DNA from: Batkoa obscura
Lineage: Eukaryota; Entomophthoromycota; Entomophthoromycetes; Entomophthorales; Batkoaceae
Assembly: GCA_030770535.1 (NCBI GenBank)
Contig: JASVEC010000029.1
Coordinates: forward strand, 558,001-622,000
Direction: 5' to 3'
Length of the DNA stretch: 64,000 nucleotides
Shown one piece after another: positions 32,397 through 42,701 of the stretch. Positions within the stretch are counted from its first letter, which is position 1. Each line of letters starts with the position of its first letter. The position numbers and the translations under genes were made by a program. Below the pieces are notes generated by a model that worked only from the letters and a program-made list of their open reading frames with translations, was not told the origin of the DNA and searched no databases.

Positions 32397-35300
32397 GTGG
32401 AAATCCCTAAAGTCATTCCACCTCGAATTTTCAAGCTACCTGATAACTCTATTAATGCTCCTGATTCGATTCCAATGAACGAGATCTCCAAACCTTACAT
32501 CTCACAATTATCCGATTTATCTAAACTATCCCTCACACAAAGCGAACTAGATAACACGCATCAGTGGTTAACCAATGTTACGATCCCAATCCCGCTAGAC
32601 AAGATCTTAACTGGAGAATCAGACTTAGCAATTGCATTTAGAAAAATTATTAGAGAATACCAGAATCCAAATAAACAGATTCTTTTAGTAAACCTCGATG
32701 ACAAAGCTAACTCCATCGATTGTACTTACATCAATGCGTCAATTTATAAAAAGAATGTACGCATCATATTAGATAGTGGAGCTCCTATCAATTTCATATC
32801 GAGTCGTCTGGTAAAACGATTATCCTTTAAACCAGATATAGATTGCTCAGACACCTTTGGTACAGCTGGAACTGGAACTACTACAGCGCTAGGAGCATAC
32901 TCATCAATACCAATCAAATTTGGAAAACTAACCTTAGCCTTTCCAGCAATAGTATTAGAAAGTGAAGGTTATGACTTCCTCCTAGGCACCGAATTCTTTG
33001 TGAAACACGGTTGTCAATTGTTGTACGATCAAAATATCTTAAAAATATTAGATCAATCCATCCCAATGTACTACAATAAACCAAGAGACCTATCTATCAA
33101 TATGATAAACAATAAATCTCCTGGCTGCCGTATAATGAACTATCGGACCAACAATAAATTAATTGATGTCACTCTCTGCGGATCAGAATCCGTAATTCAT
33201 CAATATCCAGAGATAGCATATAAACAGTCTGGAATTCCCGTTATTTCTCCTAAGAACTTATTAATACCGCCTAAGTCACAGATAGTATTAGATACTGAGA
33301 TCTCACTATGGATACCTAAGGAATTCCATTTATCTATATATAGTATAGAAGGTGTCTCACAATTAGAACCACTAACTATGCCCGGAATTTTAGGCAACAA
33401 CATGAATGAGACTATCAAGTTATTACTTGCAAACATTACCAAAAAAGAAATCAATATCTCTAGAGGCCAACAGATTGGCACGATATACGTAGAAAACAAC
33501 GCCTTGATTAATACTTTCAGTAAATTTGCAACACTAGAAGAATTTCAAATTCACGAAGAGGCCCCAAATAACCAAGCCCTTTTTGTGGAAAAAGACACTA
33601 TTAACCATCTAAACCAAGATGAACAACTCCAATTTTATAAATTGCTGGAGGAATATAAAGACATATTCGCAACTTCAGAAGAAGATATTGGTTGCGCTCG
33701 CAATACTAAACATAAAGTATATACATGTGATTCATTACCCGTCGCAACTAAAGCATATCGTAAATCTCAATCTGAACTCAAAGCAGAACGAGAAGAAGTT
33801 CAAAAACTCTTAAGGCTAGGTTTAATCATTCCTTCAAATAGTCCATGGGCCTCCCCCCTTATGATCGTTAAGAAAAAAGATGGAACTAATAGAGTAGTTA
33901 TGGACTATAGAAAGCTTAACAAAATCACAAAGAAAGATGTATACCCTCTACCCAGAATAGACGATGCGGTTGACCGATTACAAGGTGCTAAATACTTTTC
34001 AGCAATGGATTTAATCTCAGGATACTGGCAGGTAGAAATGGATCCAGAAGACCAAGAAAAGTGCGCTTTAATAACTTCTGAAGGACTATTTCAACCAACT
34101 AGGATGCCACAAGGCCTTTCGAACGCTCCCGCTACATTCCAGCGTCTTATGGATAATACACTAGGTGACCTTAAACTTTCGTGCGTATTAATTTACTTAG
34201 ATGACTTGAATGTGTTTTCAAGAACTTTTATAGATCACTTAACTCATCTTAAAGCAGTATTTGAGCGCCTCCGTCAAGCCAATCTAAAGTTAAAACCAAA
34301 GAAGTGTTCATTCTTCCAAACTAGTTTGGAATTTCTAGGCTATAAAGTCTCTGACAAAGGACTAGCCCCTATTCCAAATAAACTAGATGCAGTGAAGGAG
34401 CTTCTCCCCCCAACTACGATGCGGGAGGTACAAGTATTCCTTGGATTAATGAATTATTATCGAAGGTTTATAAAAGACTTTTCGAATTTAGCTACCCCAC
34501 TGTTCCAATTACTAAAGAAAGAAGTCAAGTTTCAATGGAAGGAAGAACACCAACAAGCTTTTGAAGAGCTTCGCAACAAGCTGCTTAACGCCCCAGTATT
34601 GATGTTTCCAAATTTCTCAAAGCCCTTCTCACTACATACTGACGCTAGTCTAACTGCAGTTGGAGGTGTTTTAAGTCAACTCGATGATAACAATTGTGAA
34701 CACCCAATAGCCTATACCTCTAGGACCTTGTCGAAACACGAAAGGAACTACACTACAACAGAGAAAGAATGCCTTGCAATTATTCATGCTATAAAGGCAT
34801 TTAGACCGTATATCTACGGCACTCACTTTACTGTTATTACTGATCATGTTTCCCTAAAATGGTTGTATTCAATCACTAATCCTGAAGGACGTTTAGCTAG
34901 GTGGGCTCTAAAACTACAATCGTATAGTTTTGATATAGTATATAAACCAGGTAAAGATCATCAAAATGCAGATGGGCTTAGCAGGTTACCCAGAATTTGT
35001 CTAGCTACCCCCATAGATGATGATTTGTACAATCTATTGGGTAATAAAGATAAATGGCCGCAGCAGCAGCCTGAACTCAAACAATGGCTTGAGAAAAACG
35101 CTCAAAATATCATTGTAAGAGATAATGCCTTGTATAAAAAGATTAAGGGAACATATATTCCATATATTAGGCCTTCTTCACGACTATCTGCATGCCAACA
35201 ATTCCATGATGTAATCTGTGGACATTCAGCCTTCCAAAAAACATACGATACTATGAAAGTCTCCTGCTATTGGGAATCAATGATACCAGATTTGGAAGAC

Positions 35301-36230
35301 TTTATAAATAATTGCGATGTTTGCAAGAGGGAACAAAGTAAAATAAAAGCTACAGCCTATAAGTTTATTTTACCTAAACATGCATTTCACACGGTAAGTA
35401 TAGATGTAATAGGTCCTCTCTGTGAGGCCTCCTCGGTAAGAGGGAACAAATTTATTGTTGTAGCTATCGACCATCTAACTAAGTGGGTTGAAGCAAAAGC
35501 AATACCAAATCAGACTTCCTTTCACATATCTAAATTTATATACGAGGATATTATTTGTAGGCATGGAAGCCCTCAGGTGATACTTACTGATAACGCTGCC
35601 AATTTTGTTAACCTGGTTCTCCCGAAATTAGCTAGACTAATGGCCATAAAGCATTCTACTGCAGCTCCATATCATCCTGAAACTAACGGAATGGTTGAGA
35701 GAGTAAACGGTACACTAGTACGTATATTAAGGAAGCTGGCTTTCGATAAAACTAGCTCTTGGGATGAATATCTACATTCTGCTATTTTAGCATATAGATA
35801 TTCAGTACATAGTATTACCAAAAAATCCCCTTTTGTTATGCTTTATGGGAGACATCCGGGACTCCCCATATCATTCGCTCCTTTGATAGTTAGACAAGAA
35901 GAGATGAGTCCTGACATGTACTTGCTTAAGCTAACAAAAAAACTAATAGCTATCCAAGTTGACGCCTTTAATGCATTGACAGACTCGAAAACAAGGAGGT
36001 ATCGACAAGACATTTCTCGACTTCCTCGTCTAGCTGTCTTCAAAGTAGGTGATATCGTTCATCTGTACCCTTCCTATAATCAATCTAGAAAAAATAAACT
36101 AGCATTGAAATGGGATGGACCATATGAAGTCATACATAAACACTTGTATGATAGCTATTCAATTAAACATAAACGAACAAGCGTTATATATAACCGAGTC
36201 CATGCCAAGTTTCTCAAATCAGCAATGTGA
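32397..36230 (+). CDS. Pol polyprotein of the Gypsy element (at least 1277 aa)
   Basis: Aspartic protease (ILDSGAPINFIS), reverse transcriptase with YLDD box (LIYLDDLNVFS), RNase H (LHTDASLTAVGGVL), zinc-binding HHCC integrase N-domain (GHSAF..CDVCKRE) and integrase core (IDVIGPL, LTDNAANF, ETNGMVERVNG), then an SH3-like tail. The frame is offset from Gag and extends upstream to overlap its end, as in relatives that use programmed frameshifting. The given start is only the first possible initiator. Confidence 0.9.
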   Translation: MEIPKVIPPRIFKLPDNSINAPDSIPMNEISKPYISQLSDLSKLSLTQSELDNTHQWLTNVTIPIPLDKILTGESDLAIAFRKIIREYQNPNKQILLVNLDDKANSIDCTYINASIYKKNVRIILDSGAPINFISSRLVKRLSFKPDIDCSDTFGTAGTGTTTALGAYSSIPIKFGKLTLAFPAIVLESEGYDFLLGTEFFVKHGCQLLYDQNILKILDQSIPMYYNKPRDLSINMINNKSPGCRIMNYRTNNKLIDVTLCGSESVIHQYPEIAYKQSGIPVISPKNLLIPPKSQIVLDTEISLWIPKEFHLSIYSIEGVSQLEPLTMPGILGNNMNETIKLLLANITKKEINISRGQQIGTIYVENNALINTFSKFATLEEFQIHEEAPNNQALFVEKDTINHLNQDEQLQFYKLLEEYKDIFATSEEDIGCARNTKHKVYTCDSLPVATKAYRKSQSELKAEREEVQKLLRLGLIIPSNSPWASPLMIVKKKDGTNRVVMDYRKLNKITKKDVYPLPRIDDAVDRLQGAKYFSAMDLISGYWQVEMDPEDQEKCALITSEGLFQPTRMPQGLSNAPATFQRLMDNTLGDLKLSCVLIYLDDLNVFSRTFIDHLTHLKAVFERLRQANLKLKPKKCSFFQTSLEFLGYKVSDKGLAPIPNKLDAVKELLPPTTMREVQVFLGLMNYYRRFIKDFSNLATPLFQLLKKEVKFQWKEEHQQAFEELRNKLLNAPVLMFPNFSKPFSLHTDASLTAVGGVLSQLDDNNCEHPIAYTSRTLSKHERNYTTTEKECLAIIHAIKAFRPYIYGTHFTVITDHVSLKWLYSITNPEGRLARWALKLQSYSFDIVYKPGKDHQNADGLSRLPRICLATPIDDDLYNLLGNKDKWPQQQPELKQWLEKNAQNIIVRDNALYKKIKGTYIPYIRPSSRLSACQQFHDVICGHSAFQKTYDTMKVSCYWESMIPDLEDFINNCDVCKREQSKIKATAYKFILPKHAFHTVSIDVIGPLCEASSVRGNKFIVVAIDHLTKWVEAKAIPNQTSFHISKFIYEDIICRHGSPQVILTDNAANFVNLVLPKLARLMAIKHSTAAPYHPETNGMVERVNGTLVRILRKLAFDKTSSWDEYLHSAILAYRYSVHSITKKSPFVMLYGRHPGLPISFAPLIVRQEEMSPDMYLLKLTKKLIAIQVDAFNALTDSKTRRYRQDISRLPRLAVFKVGDIVHLYPSYNQSRKNKLALKWDGPYEVIHKHLYDSYSIKHKRTSVIYNRVHAKFLKSAM

Positions 36231-36327
36231 TTCAATGAATACAATTTGTAACTAGTCAAATTCCATCTCATAGGTTCTCGGTAAGTAAGCCATAAAAATT
36301 CACTATATCAAATCATAGGGAGGGAAA

Positions 36328-36727
36328 TGTGAAATATCGCTTTGTCAGTCCCATGGTTAATTATTTTGATTTGTTATGAGAATTTCTAGTTCCACCCAAA
36401 AGAATATTATCTTCTCATTTTGATACTTATACTTTTCAGAGTATAAAAGAGTTTACAGAATATAATAGTTCGAGGCTTTTTAACTGAATTAATCCCTGAT
36501 ATCTCGAACATTTAATAAAGCCACTAAGTTTTCTTAATAGTATTTTACATAGATTTTACATTAGTATTGTCTATTCTATTTGTCTTATATAGCTTGTAAC
36601 CTATTACGTGCTATTCCTCATAACCCAAGTCTATCTTAGTCACATAAACTAAGACCTTTTGACTTATAGTGTAGTCAACCCAGCAATAGCTGTTCTTGAC
36701 TCCAAACCCTGAGTACCAGATTTCACA
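36328..36727 (+). repeat. 3' LTR of the Gypsy element
   Basis: 400 bp, same ends and same sequence as the 5' LTR on reading. Preceded by the purine tract AGGGAGGGAAA. Confidence 0.93.
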
Positions 36728-36731
36728 GGCA

Positions 36732-37319
36732 GATACAGGATATCATTTTAAATCTCAAGAGTTTTTACATTATGTATTTGAAGAAAGTCATAAAATAAAT
36801 AGTAGTTTAAATATTGATCTTAATTTTTTTGCTGAGCATCATGGAAAAAGTATAGTTGACGGGCATTTTGGAAATCTTTCACAGTGGAAAAATAGTCTTG
36901 AAGCATTAGGTAAAATAGAAGATATTGATCAATTAATTTCAAAATTTGAGATTTTTGTTTGTGAAAATAATAGATTTAATAACTCAACTGTCAATAATGG
37001 GAAAACAAATATAATTTTTAAAAAGTATGAAAGAAACAAAGATACAAAAAAAATAATAAAAATAAAAGGTATTAAAAAGTATTTACATTTTATTAAACGT
37101 GGTAAAAAACTATACTGTTATCCAGTATCTGATAGATCAAAAAAAAGCGACATAATTTCAATTAAAGTTATAGAGTCTATAGAGGATAGAAAAATTAAAA
37201 GGTCAACCCCAGCTTATCTTACAAAAATAACTGAGAATTTAAAAGTTTCAATATTTAGTAAGCAAGTAAGTAGCTTATTAGATGATAGAAATCAATTATT
37301 AAATGTTGATATTACTTAA
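36732..37319 (+). CDS. Transposase of the DNA transposon, 3' part (195 aa)
   Basis: Continues the frame of 28059-29174 directly after the LTR element and its 4-bp duplication. It starts DTGYHFKSQEFLHYVFEESH and then has the striking motif FFAEHHGKSIVDGHFGNLSQW, which resembles the HGKS/HGKG..DG motif of an uncharacterised group of DDE-like proteins in animals. The C-terminus is Lys-rich. The motif probably supplies the last catalytic acid and structural His residues. This is inference. Confidence 0.68.
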   Translation, partial: DTGYHFKSQEFLHYVFEESHKINSSLNIDLNFFAEHHGKSIVDGHFGNLSQWKNSLEALGKIEDIDQLISKFEIFVCENNRFNNSTVNNGKTNIIFKKYERNKDTKKIIKIKGIKKYLHFIKRGKKLYCYPVSDRSKKSDIISIKVIESIEDRKIKRSTPAYLTKITENLKVSIFSKQVSSLLDDRNQLLNVDIT

Positions 37320-37326
37320 ATTATTG

Positions 37327-37475
37327 ATAGCTAAGTTAATAAATAGTCAAAGAGCAAGTAGTTGTAATAATAAGTAAAAACTATTAATACACTGCTTGTA
37401 TTACATAGGGATGGTTAATTATAGTTTTGGGGCTAACCACTCCCTCCCATGCAGCTATTTATTAACTTAGCGATA
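37327..37475. mobile_element. Foldback/MITE-like element, family C (149 bp)
   Basis: Imperfect terminal inverted repeats GATAGCTAAGTTAATAAATAG (left, quoted in full only to its first 20 bases GATAGCTAAGTTAATAAATA) and CTATTTATTAACTTAGCGAT (right), flanked by TATT on both sides, a likely 4-bp target duplication. The interior has no open frame and contains a less AT-rich stretch (GGGGCTAACCACTCCCTCCC). It lies just downstream of the transposase stop, inside the transposon. Confidence 0.75.
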
Positions 37476-38107
37476 TATTAATAATGTAATTATAACATTA
37501 AAATAATTTATTCATTTGATAGCAAATCTGTAGTGTTGAATATAAAACAATTAATAATAAATATTTCTTAATAAAGCTATATAAAAGCATATATTTATTT
37601 ACATATTACAACTTTGACTAATATCACTATACAGGCTATATTAGTAAAATCTTTACTAATCCAGGAATTTATATTAAATTTAATAAAAATTCCGCTAATT
37701 GACAATATAAATTATAACAAAATAATTTAAAACTGTGTCGGGTACTTTTGGCTTTTAATAAAGAATTTATTTTTATAGAATTTTAAGCAAAGTTTTTAAA
37801 ATATAAATATTTAAAAATTGGATAAAAAAATGAAACCAATTCGGACACCCCCATATTAAACTCTGATTTTTAAGTTGTATTTTGGCTATTAAAATAACTT
37901 GATTTAAAATATTTATACTAAACTTAAAATAAAACGTGCTTATTAAATAAAAGTAATTTTGCATTTTGTATGTTTTATAAACTGAATTTCTATTACTTAT
38001 AATTTAAACACCTAGGTCAATCTGAGTATATAATATCAGGTGTTAAATACCTAGGTTGATCTCAAATACTTTGAAATAATTAATTTTTTATTTAGTTTAA
38101 AAATATA

Positions 38108-38189
38108 TGTGGGTTTTTTTTTGACTTCACTTTTTCCACTCAAATAGCACTTAAGAAACGGAAAAAGTGATGAAACCAAAATACTCCTA
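38108..38189 (-). mobile_element. MITE family A copy, internally shortened (~82 bp)
   Basis: Ends TGTGGGTTTTTTTTTGACTT and GAAACCAAAATACTCCTA, core CTCAAATAGCACTTAAG. The GTTAGTAAAATTCTT part is missing, so the two arms (ACTTTTTCC / GGAAAAAGT) face each other closely. Confidence 0.75.
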
Positions 38190-38222
38190 TATAATGTTTT
38201 ATTCTATCGCTTGACCATAATT

Positions 38223-38278
38223 TTTCTTAAATTTATGTCGGATAGAAAATGAGCAAATAATGAAGGAGGTAAGGGACC
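38223..38278. repeat. Worn repeat related to 24893-24972
   Basis: AAATTTATGTCGGATAGAAA resembles the core of the 80-bp element at 24893. No terminal repeats can be recognised. Confidence 0.3.
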
Positions 38279-39875
38279 CTAATATAGACTACAAATTCAA
38301 ATTCAAATTCAAATTAAACTGGAAAGTTTTATCTTTAGTTTTAACCAAGTTTTTCAACTTACAGCTATATGATAGATTGATAAAACCAACTATTAAAAAA
38401 TAACTAAAATAGCATAGATTCGATTCAATATTAATAATTTTATATTTATTCCTTATTGTTTATTAAACTATGAGGGATAGAAATTTGTCTATAAAGTTTA
38501 AGTGTAAATATGTTTCAATGTTTGAAATTAGAAATAAATGATAACAAGGAGAGATGTTAAAATAAAAACTTTTATTAATAAGAATACAACTTCTAAATTA
38601 AGCTAGTGATCAGATACCTAAAAACAAAAATATGAATATTTGTTCACTGTTACATTAGAGATATAAATAAAATAAATCAGAGGTAGAATGTTGATCATAA
38701 GTTGACGGAGCCGAAAGCAATAAATTGCTAATGACCCAACTAGAAAGTCATGTACTTAGTTCCTATCTTAAAAAACAAACCAGAAAACCTAGTCTGAGCC
38801 AAGTATGAAATATAGCACTACACTTAATAATTGCAACTATAAAGATTGCTCTTAGTTCATAGAATGGATAAACTAGGGTGTCATCATTGTACTTTGATTT
38901 CTAAAATAATTGGTCGATTACTTACATTATAAAGAAAAGCTAACGAAGCTCAATAGATTTTTTTCGTGTTTTATATACCTTGTAAAGTTCAAATGAATTT
39001 TTAAACCAATCAGAAAATTTTGTTTCTTTGAAAAATGGAATCAGTCTGTAAAAATAAGAACTTGTCCAAAAATATATGGGATAGATCCTTCTGAATAATG
39101 CTACAAATATAATAACAAAATGTTACTATCGACCTACACTATTGGAAGGACTAATTATTTAATTTAAATGTTTATTAGTATTCTTTATATTGAAATCTTG
39201 GTCATTACATAATTTATAATTTTGAAACATATTTGTTAATCCAGCTATATTTTCAAAATGATTCTAGTAATATTTTATTTAGAATCATGCTAAAGTATAA
39301 TTACACTACTTCAATTTATTAAAATAAGTTATAAAAAAGAAATCAAAAAAAAGATATTTTAGCTAAGTTTAACTTAAAAATTTTCAGAAACTATACTTAA
39401 TATTAGCAATATTGTACAGTATACGTTATTAGTTGATAGTTAATGAAATTTTAAGTTTATTTCGGCAAAATAAATGTTCTGAAATTTTAAAAATCAAAAC
39501 AAAATTTTGTTTTATTTGACATAAACCATTATAAATTGATAACAATACATCAGGACTACTTTAAAAAAGCATTGAATAGGATAATATTACGAACACAACT
39601 ATAAATTTATCTATAAATCTATCTATAAATTATATATTAATAATATATGAACTGCTATACAATACTATACAATAATATAGTTTAAAAATATCAAATTAAA
39701 TAATAGCCAATAAAACATTGGAATTCTAAGCTTTAATTGACTAAAAAAATAAAGTAGAAGCGCAACAAATAAGCTAAAGCTTTCTATAATGTTAAAATTA
39801 AGGCCTAATTATGCTCTCTCTCTGTTTTAATACCTTCGGTTTTTCGGTCAACGATCATAGCAAAACAACTAAATT

Positions 39876-40484
39876 ATGGTATGTAGCTTAATAACCTAGT
39901 ATAAAAATGGATTTTAAGATGGATGTAAAAAAACAAGTTAATAAAGTGAAAAGAAATGGATTAAAAGAAGAGAAAAATATAAGATCAAATGTTAATCTTA
40001 ACCCATTAGGCTGATAGTAGTGTAACCATTAGAACTCGTAAGTTCATCTCCAACCCTCTTCTTCAACGTAAGCAAATGGTAAGCTAAATCTATATATAAG
40101 AAAGAATGGTTTTTAAGTAAAATTAAGGTTGTTGATGTTATCCATCCAAATCGTGCTAATGTAGCCAAGGGCGAATTAAATGAAAAACTTGGTAAAGTAT
40201 TCAAGACTGATGCCCAAAACGTATTCACTTTTGGATTCAAAACTGTCTTCGGTGGGGGTCGTTCTACTGGATTCGCCCTTGTTTATGACTCTTTAGAATC
40301 AGCTAAGAAATTCGAACCTAAATTCCGTTTAGCTCGTGTAATTATATTTTACAATTTAAAATTGTTAGTTTGAAACTGAATATTTTTATAGAAAAACATC
40401 GCTGAAAATCCAAAGACTGGTCGTAAACAACGTAAAGAACGTAAGAACCGTGATAAGAAGTTCCGTGGAACTAAGAAAAATTAA
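39876..40484 (+). CDS. RPS24: 40S ribosomal protein eS24, 4 exons (124 aa)
   Basis: Exons: 39876-39878, 40010-40078, 40128-40337 and 40392-40484 (375 nt). The product reads [20 protein letters not shown], then [58 protein letters not shown] and a basic tail [18 protein letters not shown], matching eS24 along its length. Exon 1 is inferred to be the ATG alone, followed immediately by GTATGT, because this gives the family N-terminus ([13 protein letters not shown]) with correct phase. The 131-nt intron ends CATTAG. An upstream pyrimidine stretch (CTCTCTCTCTG) may be a promoter element. A small-subunit protein. Confidence 0.9.
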
Positions 40485-41406
40485 AGTTGTTCCTCAAAAT
40501 TTATTTGATGTAATAAAAGCAACCTGTTGCCCAATACTAATATAAAATTAAATTATTAAAAGAGTTAGTTAGGTAACTAAACATGTTTGAATTTTTTTTA
40601 ATATAGTTTCTAGCGTCAATTATAGTATAAGATTAAATATAGTGGAAAATAGTAACTAAGATTTATTATGGATTTATTTTTGAAACAATGAAATATGAAT
40701 ATTGAAGAAGTGGATTTATCAAAACCAATACAAGGATTCGAGAGCTTTATTAGTATAGAGATCATTAGTAAATATAACGGTTTAAATGAGGATATCAGTC
40801 ATTCGATAATATGTTTAATGAATATTAGAACTAATATTAACTTAAAATGGCATCCATGTTCTTATTAATTATAGAAAAACGAGTTTCAATATTTATATGA
40901 GCTGCTATGAAATTATAAAATCAAATAAAGGACTTTATAGAAAAACAATGTTGTAGTTTTAAACTTTATTTGTTTGTTTTTATTTATCTTTTTTATATCC
41001 ATCGTAATTTAAGTCTAAACTTAAAGTTTATATTAGATCCTTAATTTAACATGTATTTAAAATTATTAAAAAAATTATCTAACATAATACGGGGATGTAT
41101 TTTTGTATTTAAGAATTTTACTAACAATTTTTCCACCCAAATAGCGCTTAAAAAATGGAAAAATGATGAAGCCAAAAAAACATTCCCATATGTTATATAA
41201 AAGATTGTTGATAGACCAAAGTAATAACAGTTTGGTTTTTGGATGCTATTAAAGATTAAATTATTAGTAGGAAAAAGCAAAATAGACCATTAATAAATGG
41301 AACATTTAATTTATTCAACAAAATAAATGAGTTACATATTAAAATAAAAGTTGATAAGCAAAAAATATATCAAAGTATAATCCTTTAACATTTAATTCAA
41401 TTATGT
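40485..41406. other. Intergenic with one MITE
   Basis: Holds a MITE family A copy (41090-41188) and a 57-codon open frame at 40695-40868 that I do not accept as a gene. Otherwise AT-rich. Confidence 0.5.
41090..41188 (-). mobile_element. MITE family A copy (99 bp)
   Basis: Left GGGGATGTATTTTTGT, core TTTTACTAACAATTTTTCC and CAAATAGCGCTTAAAAAATG, right AAAAAAACATTCCCA. Confidence 0.88.
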
Positions 41407-42701
41407 TTAAAAAATCACATCCTCATCTTTGTCGTCATCAAGTAAATTAGCTGGTGTATCTTCAATAAGTCCACTATCGACAAGCTGAGATTCTTTATTG
41501 TCTCCTTCTTTCTTAGTTTCGTCCTTGACTTCTTTAACTTCTTCTTCGTTCTCTTCTTTAACTTCTTTATTTTCTTCTTTTGTGTCTTCATGGTTTTCTC
41601 CGTTCTCTTTATTTTCTTCAGCAGATTGAGATATAGGAATCGACTCCACTGTAGCTTTAGCAACATTATTTGAATTGGCTTTTGCTAGTGCTTGACTAGC
41701 TTTTAATACTCTAAGTTCTTCAGCTTCAATATCCTTGTCTCTCTTCTTTTTACCTTGAACTTTCTTTAATCTAAAAATGGTTATATTTTATATAAAATTT
41801 AATCAATGTTTTGATACCTAAAAAATTCTTCACGATCTTGTTCATCCAACTCAGATATAATATAACTAATTGTGTTTTCAATACGTGGAATAATGACATG
41901 TTCAATCGCATTTACTCTACGATTAGTTAATTTGATTACTTCATCTAAAATTACGAAAGCAGTCTGTATAAAACAATTAGTCATGTATTTTAGTTTGATA
42001 GTCAAATCTACCTGAAGAGAGGCAAGTTCAACTAAAGTTTCTACTGCTTTTACATAAGTGTCCTTACACCTTTGAATCTTTTGTCCACCTCTTCCAAGAC
42101 CAGCAAGTTCAAAAACTGAATAAATTATTGGCGTTAATATATATTACTTAAAAAACAAAGAATTAAGGTATTAGTTATAGCTCACCATCATTGCCTTCAT
42201 GGTAAGCTTCAAAAGTTGGAAGCATTACACCAGAAACATTCTCTTGGTTGGTACGTACTCGAAACTGAGCACTTTTAACATTTTCTCTAACCTGATAGCT
42301 AAAAACGGATTATAAAGGATTTTTTTACTCCTTCATTATAGATCTTACCTTATATCCCCAGCCGCATATACTACTTCCGCTAAAGAAAAAGAAGCATTTT
42401 GCATTAATCTACCCATCTGTTTCTTTGCCTTTTTTTTAAAAAAATCATTAATTAATTGTCTATTTCATTCAAGATCTATAATTCAATTACCGTTTCAATC
42501 TTAGTAACAATATCACGAAATCTTTTAGTCAAAGCTTCACTTTTTCTCTTTAAAAGACTATGCCCCGTTTGAGCCCCTTTCAATTTGAGCTTCATTGTGG
42601 TCAATGCCCTAATAAGAAATTACTTTTGGAAATGGTTTATTTCTAAGTTATGGAGCTTACATTCGAGTTGGGAATATAGCTAATCGATTACTCGTTGCCA
42701 T
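41407..42701 (-). CDS. VMA8: V-type ATPase subunit D, 7 exons (321 aa) with acidic tail
   Basis: Exons: 42701-42661, 42608-42491, 42428-42349, 42298-42186, 42115-42012, 41963-41818 and 41770-41407 (966 nt). [20 protein letters not shown] and [20 protein letters not shown] open the family pattern. Then come [80 protein letters not shown] and [20 protein letters not shown], followed by [14 protein letters not shown]. Subunit D is the coiled-coil central shaft of the V1 rotor, joining the catalytic head to the membrane sector. The family is usually ~245-260 aa. Here the last ~80 residues are a Glu/Lys-rich acidic tail ([20 protein letters not shown]) ending [10 protein letters not shown], an unusual addition. 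Confidence 0.93.

Larger units (their letters stand above)
29175..36727 (+). mobile_element. Ty3/Gypsy LTR retrotransposon, looks whole and recent
   Basis: 7553 bp, flanked by a 4-bp target duplication GGCA (29171-29174 and 36728-36731). LTRs are 400 bp at each end and, read by eye, identical, with TGTGAAAT/ATTTCACA terminal inverted repeats. The primer-binding region follows the 5' LTR (TTTGGCGCTCATAACTGGG), and a purine tract AGGGAGGGAAA precedes the 3' LTR. Gag and Pol frames appear open from end to end with no obvious break. Order PR-RT-RH-IN places it in Ty3/Gypsy (Metaviridae). Identical LTRs imply a very young insertion. It sits inside the transposase gene of the DNA transposon. Confidence 0.95.
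27427..37853 (+). mobile_element. DNA transposon with 23-bp TIRs, interrupted by later insertions
   Basis: The left end reads TGGGGGTGTCCGAATTGG and continues TTTCA. The right end is its exact 23-bp inverse complement, ending at 37853. TA flanks both ends (27425-27426, 37854-37855). Inside are a transposase frame (28059-29174 and 36732-37319), a solo LTR (27609-27967), a complete-looking Gypsy element (29175-36727) and a 149-bp foldback element (37327-37475). Without these, the transposon is about 2.4 kb, a normal size for a cut-and-paste element. The perfect TIRs suggest it was recently active. The superfamily is not assigned: TA flanks recall Tc1/mariner, but the transposase does not look like one. 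Confidence 0.85.
37856..39875. other. Intergenic between the transposon and eS24
   Basis: Contains a shortened MITE (38108-38189) and a worn repeat remnant (38223-38278). The stretch 38570-38990 is less AT-rich than its surroundings (GTTGACGGAGCCGAAAGC, GTCTGAGCCAAG) but has no open frame and matches nothing I recognise. It may be an old element. Confidence 0.45.

Noticed and set aside
40695-40868. 57-codon open frame starting MNIEEVDLSKPIQGFESFIS
   Set aside because: Acceptable codon pattern, but short, without family resemblance and without plausible splice partners. Could be a gene remnant; not enough to call.
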